From positions 51,297,408-51,361,407 of the forward strand of contig NC_081848.1 in assembly GCF_963259705.1 (NCBI RefSeq): a stretch of 64,000 nt of DNA. Reading direction: 5' to 3'. Numbering within the stretch: the stretch's first letter is position 1; each line of letters begins with the position of its first letter. Under the pieces are notes generated by a model. That model saw only the letters and a program-made list of their open reading frames with translations. It was not told the origin of the DNA and did not search any database. A program made the translations under genes and the position numbers. The DNA comes from Myotis daubentonii. Taxonomy: Eukaryota > Chordata > Mammalia > Chiroptera > Vespertilionidae. This document shows, piece after piece, positions 22,507 through 34,390 of this stretch.

Positions 22507-23035
22507 GACTGTGTTTCTAAATGGAAAGATCAGATTAGGTTTGACTTTCTGTCACCAGATGGGGTCTAGCTGCACCTGAAACATGGGAGAGGAGGCAGGG
22601 CCTTTCATTCCTGTGGGTCCTGACTGATGGAGGTTTTGCGTTTTATGGATATAAGATCTGCTGGGCGAGGTGGACAATGGAATTACACTTCCCACAGAAA
22701 TCACTCCTGGACTGAGAATCAGGTTTGCACGTGTGCCCTGTAGCATTCCTTCTTGCCGAACACTGGGAGATGGGTGGTTATTAGGTTATGTCAAAGTGGT
22801 GTTTGCCTTAATACACGATCCTCCTGCAGTAACCCAATAACGGAAGGTGGAAGGAGGGAGGGAAAGGAGGTGGTGACCTGCACATTTCTGAAAGCTGGAA
22901 GCATCTGGAAGCTAAGGGGCTTCGTATGGTATCAACAGCGAGCAGTTGGAGTTCTGTTCCCCATTTCTCACCCCAGTTCCATGGCACATTTGAATCTACT
23001 ACCCTGGGACCTGGTACAAGGATAGCCTTGTGGTC

Positions 23036-23225
23036 AAAAGAACAGCAACTAGGCTCAGACTTCCTGGCTCCCAGCTCATGCTTCCAGCTCTTTGCCTTTG
23101 GGAAAATTACTTAACCTTGCTGTTTACTGAACTGGACAATAGGGTATTAACAGGAGTGTCTACCTTATAGGGCTGTTGTACGAGTTAAATGAGTTAATGA
23201 ATATAAAGTGCTTAGAACCCTGACT
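23036..23225 (+). repeat. MIR SINE
   Basis: Sense MIR, nearly complete: CTCAGACTTCCTGGCTCCCAG, GGGAAAATTACTTAACCTTGCTG, CTACCTTATAGGGCTGTTGTACGAGTTAAATGAGTTAATG, AAGTGCTTAGAAC. Confidence 0.85.
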
Positions 23226-23439
23226 GACTCAGATGCACCTTGACTGAGATAGAGGAGGAAGAAGTGGTTTTCTTGTGAGGTAGGGTAAGTAAAGGAAGCT
23301 CAGATAATAATAGCTCAAAATAAGCTCATAACCTCACCCTTCCTCCCACTGTCTCTCAGACAGAGATGTGTGAACATCTCTGGGGAAGGTCACGGCTGGT
23401 CTTCGTGAATAGTGGTTCAAGGACAGTGCTTGGCCCAGA

Positions 23440-23620
23440 CATGACTTCAGGCTCACATGCTAGACCTGTCATTGGCTGTGGGACGATCTTCAGCAGGTTC
23501 CTCACCTCTCAGAGCATGAAGTAGAAATAAGCGGTCACCCCCCATCCCCTTCACATGACTGTCTTGAAAGAAGACAGTTAAAGTGAAAGTGCTTTCTAAG
23601 TATGAACATTTTGATTTCAT
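23440..23620 (+). repeat. MIR SINE fragment
   Basis: GACTTCAGGCTCACATGC, CAGGTTCCTCACCTCTCAGAGC, ATGACTGTCTTGAAAGAAGACAGTTAAAGTGAAAGTGCT: decayed sense MIR. Confidence 0.6.
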
Positions 23621-24094
23621 GGAAGGGTATTACTTCTGAACCCAATTCCTTCCCTTTTTTTTTTTTTTTAAATTACACTCTTGTCTCATCCCTGTAAGTC
23701 TCAAGTACAGTTCAAGACCAATCTATAGTCAGATGGATTTTTGCATTTGTTTTATAGCGATCCTTTTTTTAAAGAGAAGTTTCATTAAATTTTAATAGCC
23801 TCCATCCTAATGTAACCTTAAGTATCTTCCTCTACCCTCATTTGGGCTGAATCGTACAAATTTTACTTCCATGTGCTTTACATGCGTCATATTCAATTAA
23901 GGGCAGTTTCCTATCTTTAAGAGTTTGCAAACTGTGTTCTGGGGTGTTCTTGGGGGTCTGAGGGTCTTCTGAACAACTGCTTCTAGGTCATGGTTGCTTT
24001 CTGGGGTTCCTAGGTCTTAGAGACCATTGCTTTGGTAGTGAAATTTCCAGGAATCAGGACAAGGTTCACTGTCCTGGCCTGGGTCATCCTAGTC

Positions 24095-24333
24095 CAGTGA
24101 TGGCGAACCTTTTGAGCTCGGTGTGTCAGCATTTTGAAAAACCCTAACTTAACTCTGGTGCCGTGTCACATATAGAAATTTTTTGATATTTGCAACCATA
24201 GTAAAACAAAGATTTATATTTTTGGGTGATATTTATTTTATATATTTAAATGCCATTTAACAAAGAAAAATCAACCAAAAAAATGAGTTCGTGTGTCACC
24301 TCTGGCACGCATGTCATATGTTCGCCATCACTG
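24095..24333 (+). mobile_element. nhAT MITE (239 bp)
   Basis: Terminal repeats CAGTGATGGCGAACCTTTT and its complement ending ATGTTCGCCATCACTG. The flanking 8-bp duplication TCCTAGTC is perfect (24087-24094 and 24334-24341). The interior is AT-rich with no open frame, so it is non-autonomous and distinct from SPIN. Confidence 0.92.
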
Positions 24334-24341
24334 TCCTAGTC

Positions 24342-26271
24342 CCTTCTCAGGGCCTGTCCACAAGCAGCAGCCCCTGTTCCACCCAGGCAGAGTAAAACAG
24401 CAGTTTGGGGAGATGAAGGTGCCTGGAAGGGGGATGGGGTCTTCATGCCCAGGAGAGGAGGGACTGTGGTGGCATGTCCTTGTGCCACAGTGAGAGGTAA
24501 GGAGAGTACCTCCGAATATCACTCACGTTGATGTGGGTAAGATGTAAGGTGCTGTCCCGTGAGCTCCCTGAGAGGGAGATGCTGCTGCTGACTCGGCCTC
24601 ATGCCTTGTTTCATGCAGGCAGCAGCAGTCCCTGGCCCTCCTGTGCACCCCTCACCCCCTTCTATGCTGTGCCACCTGCTAATTCCAGATGAAGCACCTC
24701 TCCACCTCATCCCCTTCCACTTTTTTGGTCAAAAGTCCAGGCTAGGGACAAGGATTGTTTTGCACTGAAAAGGACAGGCAGTGCTGAGATAAATCTTGGT
24801 GACCTTTTCAGAATTTAATCTGGGAGAAGTCCTGGGTGGGTGGGCTGGGGGTAATGGTTTAAACAGCAAAAAGCTTGACCAGCTGTACCGTCTTGAGTGC
24901 TGAGCTCTGAGATTTGGAAACTTTGCTTTGGGAAGTAAATAGTGAGGACATAGCCACCCAACAGGGGAGGGCAGGAGGAACATGCCAGATAGCAGTCTAG
25001 AATGAAAATTCAAATGCTTCCCACTTTGCAAGCCAGGGTGTGTTGGTGGCTGGAACAGTCTGTGGTTTCCCTAATCTGCAAACTTTGTAAGGCATGACTG
25101 AGTCTTTGCATCCCCAGAGCCTATTTTCTCCATAAATAATTACTGAAGTGATTTGAATTATAGATTTCTTAGCTTTTGACTGGAAAGGATCTCTGAAATC
25201 TAACTTCCTCCTTTTGCAGGGGCCCAGGCAGGCTAAGTGACCTTCCAGGTCTCAGCCAGTAATTGGCCGAGGTGGAGCGCCATCCCCTGCCTCTCCGCTC
25301 AGCGAGGGGCATTTCTCATCATATCATGTTGCTCTTCTAATTAAATCGTGGATAATGTCTATGACATGCTTAATTTCTAATTAGATGACTTTATGGATCA
25401 ATTTGCATTTAATGTTAAATCTAATGTGGAAATCATTAAAAAGTTAGATCCCTGGGGAGAGGAATAGGTACTTACTCCCTGCCTATTAAAAATAATAAGT
25501 ATATGACCTGTGTTAATACACGAACCTTTTTATGTGGAATGGGGAAAATATTAGTAGAGAATGCAGAACCGATAGGAAGTCTGTGTGCTTGTGAATTGGG
25601 GAAATGTCTGGTGTTCAGATCAGGTTTTACAGTGCTTGTAGTTACTATTGCAACAAGGTATCACTTACTGCAGTTTTGTAGTGCGCCAGCCCTGTGGTAA
25701 GTCCTTTAAGGTTATTGTTTTATTTAATCCTCAGAATAACTCTATGAGGTGAGTATTATTATTTCCACTTATAGATAAGGAAACTAAGGCTGGGGAGATG
25801 AAGGTCTTGCGTGAGCAAGTGGTGAAGTCAGGATGTGATTCCAGGCCAGTTTGGTTTCAAAGTTGACTCTGGACTAGACTGTGAGGTGCTCCCATGGGTG
25901 CTCAATAATTCTAACCAGTAAACTCTACAGTGGTCTGAGTGTTACATCTGTTGGATTCTAAAGTGTTTGCAGCTGACACTAATTTGGGGCAGCACCATTA
26001 TTTTAAGGAGGAGAGATGGGCCCTGAGGTGACCAGCTGAGGCTCTCTCACAGGGTCCAAAGGTGAAAGGGTCAGTTCCTCAGCAGTGTGACTCCCTGTCC
26101 ACGACTTGTCTGAGGTTGGCCGGTGCCTCCTCTAGGAAGCCACTCAGCATGGTGTTTTTTTTTGTTTTGTTTGTGTGTGTGTTTTCTTTGGACCATGTAT
26201 CCTCTAAGGGACATGATTTTAGACGTATATTTCTTTTATTCTTTTTATTTTTTATGTTTGACTGACAACAT
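24342..26271. other. Non-coding stretch
   Basis: No gene. An antisense MIR lies at about 25690-25865. The AT-rich segment about 25310-25460 is repeat-free. The remainder is unassigned. Confidence 0.55.
25690..25865 (-). repeat. MIR SINE
   Basis: TTATTTAATCCTCAGAATAACTCTATGAGGTGAGTATTATTATTTCC, then TAGATAAGGAAACTAAGGCTGG and GATGTGATTCCAGGCCAG: antisense MIR. Confidence 0.85.
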
Positions 26272-26337
26272 GAAAACCAGTTGGCCCTAGTTGCTAGTAA
26301 CTGGGAAAACCAGTTAGTCCTAGTTGTCAGTTACCAG
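26272..26337 (+). repeat. 33-bp tandem duplication
   Basis: Two adjacent 33-nt units, each beginning GAAAACCAGTT and containing CCTAGTTG, matching at about 26 of 33 positions. No coding role is seen. Confidence 0.75.
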
Positions 26338-26635
26338 TCCACTGGATGTGGTTGTGGTTTTCCTTAAAGACACGGGTGTGAGGCACTGGGCCCAGTGCAG
26401 GTGCGCACTCAGCAAGGAAGCTCCCACTTCTCCTTCCCTTCTGTAAGAACACCGTCCATTTCTCGACGGGATCACTGGATCCAGGAGCACTTACATTTTT
26501 CTGGCTCTTGCTAGTGTTTTACTATTTATTTAGTAAACCACTGTTTACGAGTGAGAGCATCCCAGACCCTGTGACAGATGGATGATCTGTACCATCCACA
26601 CCCCCATGTTAGGGAGTTTTTCCATAAGTGCAGGT

Positions 26636-26657
26636 AGACAGACAGACAGACAGACAA
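26636..26657. repeat. (CAGA)n run
   Basis: Five CAGA units. Confidence 0.9.
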
Positions 26658-26697
26658 GCAAACCAACAGTATAAATACTAAATATAGTCAGACTAGA

Positions 26698-26780
26698 TAC
26701 TGTCTACCACCTCATTCATTCATTCACCCATTCTTTCACTGCATTTTGAGCACTATGCTATGCGTGGGGCATGTGAAATT
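26698..26780 (-). repeat. L2 LINE 3' tail
   Basis: CTCATTCATTCATTCACCCATTC followed by TTTTGAGCACTATGCTATGCGTGG is the antisense L2 tail (tgaatgaatga ... gcacatagtaggtgctc). Confidence 0.7.
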
Positions 26781-26842
26781 AGGTAACATCTGGTAGTCCA
26801 GGAATTATTTCATCGGAAATCAAAGTGTCTGAGCAACACAGA

Positions 26843-26856
26843 TCTCTCTCTCTCTC

Positions 26857-26910
<54 letters not shown>

Positions 26911-26932
26911 CCTCCCCCTCCCCCTCCTCCCT
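26843..26932. repeat. (CT)n microsatellite with CCCCT end
   Basis: About 90 nt of CT repeats changing into CCCCCT repeats. Confidence 0.97.
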
Positions 26933-27110
26933 TAGTAATCTTTTCATCTTACACATTTTAACTCTCTGGCATTAAGTGCTCATTTGAGCAAGTACAAGCT
27001 TCTAAATATGTTTTTCCCATATCTGGCAGATTTGTGTGTGTGTGTGTGGTGGGAGGGAGATGCACATATGAGTTTGGGTGTTTCGATTTGGCAGATACTG
27101 GTGATTCTTA

Positions 27111-27310
27111 GGCCAGTGGTTTGCAAATATCCCTTCCTGTGCGTGAAAGTTGCCTGGGTGGCTGGTTACATTCAGATTCAGGTGCTGCACTCCTAGATCC
27201 TCTGATTCACTATGTCTGTGTTAGGGCCAGCCATCTGTGCTTTAAGCCTCAGTGCGAGTGAGTTGGATGCAAGTGGTCTGTGAACTACACATGGATCAGA
27301 TTCACACAGC
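27111..27310 (+). repeat. MER5-like hAT MITE (decayed)
   Basis: Starts CAGTGGTTTGCAAATATC, contains GCCTGGGTGGCTGGTTACATTCAGATTC and GTGGTCTGTGAACTACACATGG, which follow the MER5/MER3 layout with many changes. Confidence 0.55.
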
Positions 27311-27614
27311 GCTGGGCCAGGGCTGCGGAGCAGAATAGTCTGGAGTCTCATCTAGTCTCTCATCTTCTTGTAGCCTCACACAGCCTTGGGTAGGTTGTCA
27401 GGCTTCTTCAAGCATTATTTTCCTCGTCAGCCTGCCTTGCTGGCCGAGAGATGTGGTAGGAGGGAGGCAGGCAAAGCACAGAAGAGAGACTCTCGTGCAA
27501 GTGCCCCATGTGCAAAGCTTACATATTGGTTTCTCAGGTTCCTGGTTTATTTTTTTGAATATGAGTATATGAATGCTGCGTATATACATCGTGATTTCTC
27601 TTTATTTCACAAGA

Positions 27615-28175
27615 TAAAAGGCTATAACCACATTAAAGGGAATGAAACAAAATTTTTAAAAAGTTTACCCATAAGCTCACCATCCTAACACAACTGTTTT
27701 CATTTTTCCTTTTAGCCCTTGTCTTTATTTCTATATAGCTGTAATCATATGTAGACTCAATTTTGTATTCTGCTCTTTTCAGTAAAACCTTAAATGTTTT
27801 CCAAATGGTTACATTGTCTTCAAGATTATTCTTAATGGTCTTACAATCTATCATCCCCACAGGCTAAATTTATTTTCCCATTCATCTCTTATTGGACATG
27901 TATCATTTTTTCTTACAGTTTTATGCTATTATTATAAATACTTGAAGATATGGTTTCATCCTTCTAATATTGAAGATTATTTCTTTAGGGTGAATTTCTA
28001 GGAGCAAGATTTCAGGGTTAAAGTGAAAAAACAAACAAACATTTTTTGGCTCTCGATGGATATTGCTAAATTGAATTCTAAAAGGGTTGTACCAGATTAC
28101 AATGCCACCAACTGGGCAGGGAGGTACCAGTTTGAATGTCTTGGCCTCCATTAGATATTGTAATTTTTACAAAGG
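27615..28175 (-). repeat. Old L1-type fragment (antisense)
   Basis: AT-rich segment with CACCATCCTAACACAACTGTTTTC, GCTGTAATCATATGTAGACTC and GGGTGAATTTCTAGGAGCAAGATTTCAGGGTTAAAG, motifs of reverse-complemented old L1 3' regions. Boundaries are approximate. Confidence 0.5.
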
Positions 28176-30604
28176 TTTGGCTCCATGGTACCTCATTGTT
28201 TGATTGGCATTTCTTCAATTATGGTAAGCTTGAGCATGGCTTTATTATTATTATATTTTTAGATTTTATTTAATTTCTTTGTTTTGTTATAGGCGGGGCC
28301 TATCCATTTGAGGTCAGAACTAGAAATCTAGAATTTTTTAGATTTTGGATTTTAAAGTTTAAAAAGAACAAACCAAACTAACAAAAACCAAACCTAGAGC
28401 CCATCTGTATAATAAATACTTTGGACATATTTCACAGTTGAATTAGCTGCTCATGATCTGCACTTCCTTGCAGGTCACCAGTTAATGGGGTGATATTTGG
28501 AGAGTGGAAGGGCTTTTCCTCTTAAGAGTGCCCTCTTTTCCAAATGGTCACATAGTCTTTAAGATCATTCCTCCATTTCCTTTCCCCCTGCTCTCCTGTA
28601 AGCACTGTTTTTGTCTCTTTGGCGATAAAATAATAGAAGGAACAGCTTTTCAGTCATGCTCCTTCAACTTACAAAACGTGGGCTGCCTAAGTTATGTACT
28701 CGTATGGGAAGAAGGATAAAGAAAATCACAGCATTGTAACAAATTGCCTTTGACCTCACTGCAGAAGCGAACGCCTCGTGTGGAATAGTAGAAAGGTGTG
28801 TTTGAGGGTGTAATCTTAGCTTGCGCTGAAGGGGAGTCCGACCTGTTTTTCAGGTTGGTCCTGAGTAACTGTGCTCCTTCTGGAATGCTTGCCATCCCCA
28901 GCATGACAGAGTGCTGATGACAAACTCGTTCACTCTGCTGTGCATACCAGGCCACTTGCCCAGCTGGTTTGTTTATTTGCCAGGGGTCAATGATGGAACC
29001 ACCCTTCCTTTTGCAGCAGCACGCCCAGCATTTGCTGGGCCACTCTTGCCCCCCAGGGACCCTTAGAATGGTCACCTTCACCCCTCCGCTCACAAGGACC
29101 ACAGAAGGGCTAAAGGACACCCACTTCCTTGGGCAGGAGACAGTTTCTTGAGCATACGGGCTCTCTCTCCAAATGGGTGCCTGTCAGGAGACTGATGTTG
29201 AATAGCAGGGTGTATGTATACACAGGAGAATGGTCTCGGCTCCATTTCAGTTTAATTTGTTAGTGAATGGAGACGGAGCACATTTTCCCCTTCCGCACAC
29301 CTCTTGGACTGTTGGCGACGTGGTACAATTAATTTATTTGTACTGTCTGTGGAGGCATATGCCAGCTAATGCAATGCAAGAGCTTTTATCTTTCTGTTTG
29401 TAATGAAGAGGGACAGGCTGCTGGCAAACAGACAGGGATTGCTGATGACTCATTCCAGACTGTAAAATGTTTTCTTCTGAAATCACAAAACGCACACTTG
29501 CGCGCGGACATGCAAACCTAGTTTGAAATAGGCAGAACCAGTTTGGGAAAGTTCAGGCGCCTCTGAAACGCTGCAGGAGAAAGAAAGAAAGAAAAGGCAG
29601 GTGGAAGCTGTTTCTCCAGCTCCCTGGCCTGACTGGGGGCAGGACCCCTTGCTCAGTGAGGGCCCTGCCTTCCTGGAACAGAAACTCCCTGTCCCGCCTC
29701 AGAAGGCTGGCTCCTTTGTGCTGTCTGTGCTTTGTACTCCAGTAGGCGGCCTTTTCCCTGGGCCTCCTCCCGGTGGGGGCAGAGGGCCAGGCGCCAGGCT
29801 TACCTGGGGGAGCCTGCCCTTCTGGGCTGCTTTCTATCTGAGATCCTCTGGCCATGAATTCTGGGCCTGTTTAGTCCTGAGGGCACTGGGTTTCCTCTGG
29901 CCTTGACCATGGCTGTATTGTAGGTTGGTTGCTCTGTCACCCCACTTTGATGTGCTTCAGAAGAAATAGATCATGAAGTAGTTAACAGTCCCTTAGTCCT
30001 TTATAGTATATGAGGCATGCTGGCATTATAAGAACTCTGAGTTTGTTATATTGTTACCACATTTGATGGATGAGGATAATGAGGTGCATAGAGTTAAGTG
30101 ACGTGTTCATCATCACGCAACAAGCTGGTAAAAAGGTAGTGGTGATGAAACCAGGACTTCGGAGTCTAAAACTGACTTTAAGGTCTTTTTATGACATTTG
30201 TTCATTAAGGACGACATTCAGCATTTTATGTGTGAGAAATGTATAAGTGATTTGCCAGGGAAGCTGTTCAGGAATGACATGAGAGAGTATACATTTCTAT
30301 ATTCTGTGAAATAGCAGGAGGGTCACAGGATACTTTCTGGACACCTAGAAGCAATTTATCCTGGCCCATTTTGTACTGGTCCAGAAAATTAATGTGTTTA
30401 TTACAAACTCAGAAGTGTTCTTTCCTGTGTCAGATGGTTGGTTGAGCTGGTTGTGCAACCAGGGCCAAATGTAAATGTCCTAGTTGGTTTGCTCCCTGGG
30501 TGTAAGTGACAGTAAGTGCATGGGCTTGTTGACTTTCAGAGCTGGAAGGAAACATGGAGATTTTACAGATGAGGAAACTATGGCCTAGAGAGGGAGAGAT
30601 TTTT
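28176..30604. other. Non-coding stretch, partly conserved-looking
   Basis: No gene. The block about 29180-29500 is free of recognisable repeats and contains an overlapping AP-1/TEAD motif (29446-29456). A MIR lies at about 30035-30185. The 142-aa minus frame (28692-29120) has no domain. Confidence 0.5.
30035..30185 (-). repeat. MIR SINE fragment
   Basis: TTTGATGGATGAGGATAATGAGGTGCATAGAGTTAAGTGACGTG, then ACAAGCTGGTAAAAAGG and GAAACCAGGACTTCGGAGTC: antisense MIR. Confidence 0.7.
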
Positions 30605-30930
30605 GTGTTAGGAAGAATTCCATTCATTTATCCAACCATCCATCCGTGCATCTGGCAAATATTTACTAAGCCTCTGCTGGGTTGGGAGTAAGGCTTGAGC
30701 TATGAATGAAACAGACACAGCCCTGTGTTCAGGAGCATAGAATAGTGGAGAACGTGGCGCAGAGGCACTTTGAGGTCAGTTTGCTGGGGCTGTGATGACT
30801 GAGGTCAGGGTACCCGGGCACAGCGAGAGGGCACAGAGCGGGAGGAGGGGGTGCATAGTCAGGCAAGCTTCCCTGGAGGAGTGGTGCCTACTTGGGACTT
30901 GAAGGCTGGAGCTGAAAGTCATTCAAACAT
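30605..30930 (-). repeat. L2 LINE 3' region
   Basis: Antisense L2: TTCATTTATCCAACCATCC, AAATATTTACTAAGCCTCTGCTGGG, ATGAATGAAACAGACACAGCCCTGTGTTCAGGAGC, followed by the decayed upstream part with GGAGGAGTGGTGCCTACTTGGGACTTGAAGG. Confidence 0.75.
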
Positions 30931-31067
30931 GTCAACTGCAAATGGAGGCCCTCCAGTTTTCATTCAATAGAAGTAGGTACCATGGAAAAGGCTCTATGTA
31001 CTTAGAAACCAGCAGGCTTTAGGCTTTGTGAGACTCAAGCGTGTGTAAGAAGTGCTCACTTGAGTCC

Positions 31068-31385
31068 CATGCTGTGCAGGATATGATGCCCACCAGCCAC
31101 ATGTGCTTTCGGTGCTTGGAAGTTGTCATCTGAAATTGAGTCACACCGTGAGCATGCAGTGAGCACTGGACTTTGAAGACTTAGTACAGAAAGAGAATGT
31201 AAAGTCCATCCTGAACAATTTTTTCTTTATTTTGGTGACAGGTTGAAATGATAATATTTGGATGTGTCAGGTTAACACAAGAAGGTATTGACATGAATTT
31301 CACCGGTTTCTTTTTACTTTAACAAGGCTACTAGAATATATATCATGACACATGTGGCTCACATTGCATTTCTGTTGGGCAGTGA
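31068..31385 (-). repeat. hAT-Charlie-type ancient transposon
   Basis: Outer parts ACCAGCCACATGTGC (left) and GTGGCTCACATTGCATTTCTGTTGGGCAGTG (right) match a widespread MITE read in antisense. Inside, AAGACTTAGTACAGAAAGAGAATG and GGTTGAAATGATAATATTTGG agree with that family. Confidence 0.65.
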
Positions 31386-31954
31386 TGTTGGTGGCGAGAG
31401 AGGCCTGGAGAGGAAGCTGGGTTGGTGATGAGAGTACAGGGCTAGAGGGAAGAGGTGTGAAGTGTCCCAAGGGCACCCACTGTGGCAGGCCCCCTCTGGA
31501 CTTCCCTGGCCTCTTCTCTGTTGTGGCATAAACAGTCTCACAGCTGGGGCTGAGGATGAAGTCAGAAGGCCCATGAAAAGCACATCCCATTATGAACTGT
31601 GGTTGCCCTTGTAATAAGCCATATATTTACTATACAGTATACTGATATTTTAAAAGACAGATACAAAAGTTGGCCCATTTCAGAATAAGAGGCTGGTGTG
31701 TGGCAAATGCATTTAGTACACAATGAATTACAGAGTGGGGGTAGGTCTGTGTGAGATGGTATGTATAAGAAAAATTCAATCTCTGTTGCCCTTGGCTTGC
31801 TCTGCTCCAGGAATTCCCTCACCCCTCACCTTGGAGTTTGCATCCAGGCTCTCATAGTCCTCCTTCCTTATTTTGCCTGCAAAGGCCAGCAAGAGATTAT
31901 TATTTCTTCTTTATCTTTCAGGTATTTAATGTTGTATTCCTGAAATTCAACATT

Positions 31955-32210
31955 TAATGAGTGAATGCTTAATGAGTGAATTGTCATTCTACCATCATTT
32001 ACTGAAAACTTGTGTATATCACATCTTCTGGGCTCCAAGGACCTTATGCTGAGCAGGACACAGGCCCTGCCCTCAAGATGCTCACTGTTGGGAATGAGAC
32101 AGTTACCAGGCCACGGTAGAGAACTGTGGGAGCTATGGAAGCATTCCTAATTGTGACTCAAAGGATGACTTGATTAGAGATCACAGAGGAGGGAGCTAAG
32201 GGACAGTGGT
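31955..32210 (-). repeat. L2 LINE 3' region
   Basis: GGACACAGGCCCTGCCCTCAAGATGCTCACTGTTGGG is the antisense of the L2 'gtgagctccttgagggcagggcc' segment. TTTACTGAAAACTTGTGTATATC precedes it. Confidence 0.7.
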
Positions 32211-33254
32211 GCTGACAGAAGTATGCTTTCTTATAATTTCCTTTTCGACAGTGACATTGAGGAATTGTGTTTACCTAGGATCCTACCAGCCCTCAGGGGC
32301 TTCCAGCACAATGGCAGTGGTTGATATTAATATTGCACTTGTATATTCATTACATTTTTCACTGTCAGTTATAGACTCCAAAGGTAGTGCACATGGACCA
32401 AATAGCCCTCCCCAACTGGGAGGGACAGGGCTAATTGGAGGTCTCACGGAAGACCAGTGGGGCAGAGGTAGTGGGTAGGGCTCAGCAGGGGGTTTTGAGG
32501 GACATGAAGTAGCTGTGGCCTGGCAGACAGTCACGTACTCATATCAGCAGGGAGATAGTATCTAATGCTCATCCCTTCAGGCTAGTCTTGTAATAGTGGC
32601 AGTAAATAAAACTGCTTCCAGTGTGTTCCCAGAATATCTCTTTTTGCAAAATATCTTCAAAGGGATATTTGACTTGCAAGCATGTGGCTGATAAAATAAA
32701 TACATTTTAAAAATGTGAACCTCTCTATGAGAGGTTTTAGTCTCTTCTCTCTCCAGGGAAAAATAAAGCCCTTCTTTAACCTCTTTTCTTCCTGAAGTGT
32801 AGAATTCCTGCCATGCTTTATAAGAAGTATTTTTGGAATGTAGCACCTGCAGAAATATAAAGGGGCTTTGCCCAAAACCACTGGGCCAGAGCTACTGTGT
32901 GGGTGGTTTCTTGAAGGTTTCTGAAGCGATATCCATTCTGACACCTGCAAAATGTTGGAGGAGCTGGCCCAGGGTTGCAGCAGCTGGACTCAGAGGCTCT
33001 TAAATTGTTTTTGGCTGCATTGTGTGGGCAGGCAGTTGTAATAGACCATTCTCTCTAATATTAGAGAAGCCTTAGCATTTAATGACACCTGTCTAGAAGG
33101 GGGCTCAGTAGGAACTTCATATATATTGCTGAATGAGTGAACGACTGAATGAGTGAATGAAAGACTGAGGCCCTTTCCTGGGCATTGGAGATCTTATGGG
33201 ATGAGGGTGCCCTAGGCCTTTCCCTCACTTTTTGAGGGTTGCCTTGTAGATCAG

Positions 33255-33370
33255 CTTCATCATTACCTTGTTAGCACATGAATCACCGGAGGGTGCAGAT
33301 TCTGGTTCAGTGGATCTGAGGAATCTACCAATAGTGCTGGTCCATAGGCTGCACTTTGAGTCGCAGGGAT
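33255..33370 (+). repeat. MER5-like hAT MITE fragment
   Basis: CATGAATCACCGGAGGGTGCAGATTCTGGTTCAGTGGATC followed by GTGCTGGTCCATAGGCTGCACTTTGAG resembles the MER5 interior and right end. Confidence 0.5.
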
Positions 33371-33764
33371 CTAATAGAGTTCAGTCAAATCATTCATAAG
33401 TCTTGCAGGAATTCCCAGCAGTACTAAGGAATGTGGATAAAGATGAAAGCTTTGGTCCTAATCTCAGAAAAACGTGTAGTCGTAGTGAAAAGTCAAGAGT
33501 CATCCTTAGAAGCTGGAGGAAAAGCAATTCCTTGTTAAACTTTGAGGAGTGAGGAGTGGTCTAGGGACAGCTGAAGGGGTGAAGGGCTTTTTTGCAAAGG
33601 TAGTGCTTGAGCCACAGCATAGAAGCAAGGGATCCTCGCATTAAAATTGTGTCTGGTTCCCACCCAGTGGGATCCCTACAGCCTCCCTCACAGTTAGCCA
33701 TCCAGCTTCTGCTTCAGTGTTCCCATGTCAGGAATATATCATCTCTTGCTTGTGCTATACATAG

Positions 33765-33850
33765 TGCTACCATTCTAAAGATGCAGAAACTGAGGCTCCT
33801 GGAGGTTAAGTAACTCGTGTAAGTCTGTATTCTTTACAGGGGCACTGCAG
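33765..33850 (-). repeat. MIR SINE fragment
   Basis: CTACCATTCTAAAGATGCAGAAACTGAGGCTCCTGGAGGTTAAGTAACTCG: antisense MIR core. Confidence 0.75.
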
Positions 33851-33860
33851 GGATCCAACC

Positions 33861-33886
33861 TTTTTTTTTTTTTTTTTTTTTTTTTT
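33861..33886. repeat. Poly(T) run
   Basis: 26 uninterrupted T residues directly after a MIR fragment. No retroelement body is recognisable next to it. Confidence 0.95.
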
Positions 33887-34159
33887 AGCTGCACTCCACT
33901 TGACCCTGATTTGGTGAGAGAACAGAGGCAGATCCTAAAAGCTTGATTGAGAATTTGAACTAATAGGAGAGAGGAAGTAGAGGTGTTGATTCTGGAGCAG
34001 GGAGGACAAGCTGTGTTGAAGGAATTGGAGTATGATTAAGTCATTCCTTGATGTCCTTGACAGGTTAAACAAATGACTTGTCATGAACCCAGTTTTACCA
34101 TAGGCTAATTGACATAAACAGGAGTTAAGTTTCTATGCCATCTCATCAACATTGTAACA

Positions 34160-34379
34160 CAGTGGTTCTCAACCTTGGCTACACATTAGAATCACCTGGG
34201 CATCTTTTTAAAATCCTGATATCTGGGCCTCATCCTCCGGAAATTCTGTTTCTTTGTTACTAATGTTGTGGCCCCACCCCATAACAAAGAAACAGAATTA
34301 TCAGAGAATAAGGCCCAGAAATCAGGATTTTACAGATTCCCAGGTGATTCTAATGTGCAGCCAAGGTTGAGAACCACTG
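34160..34379 (+). mobile_element. MER5-related hAT MITE (220 bp), fold-back
   Basis: Begins CAGTGGTTCTCAACCTTGGC and ends GCCAAGGTTGAGAACCACTG, a near-perfect inverted terminus. The arms continue (ACATTAGAATCACCTGGGCA / CCCAGGTGATTCTAATGTGC). The 8-bp duplication TTGTAACA / TTATAACA (34152-34159, 34380-34387) has one mismatch. It is part of the old hAT-Charlie group. Confidence 0.85.
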
Positions 34380-34390
34380 TTATAACAAAA

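Larger units (their letters stand above)
32211..34151. other. Non-coding stretch
   Basis: No gene. It includes an L2-tail-like segment (about 33100-33180, GAATGAGTGAACGACTG), a MER5-like piece (about 33255-33370), a MIR (about 33765-33850) and a 26-base T-run (33861-33886). Confidence 0.55.
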
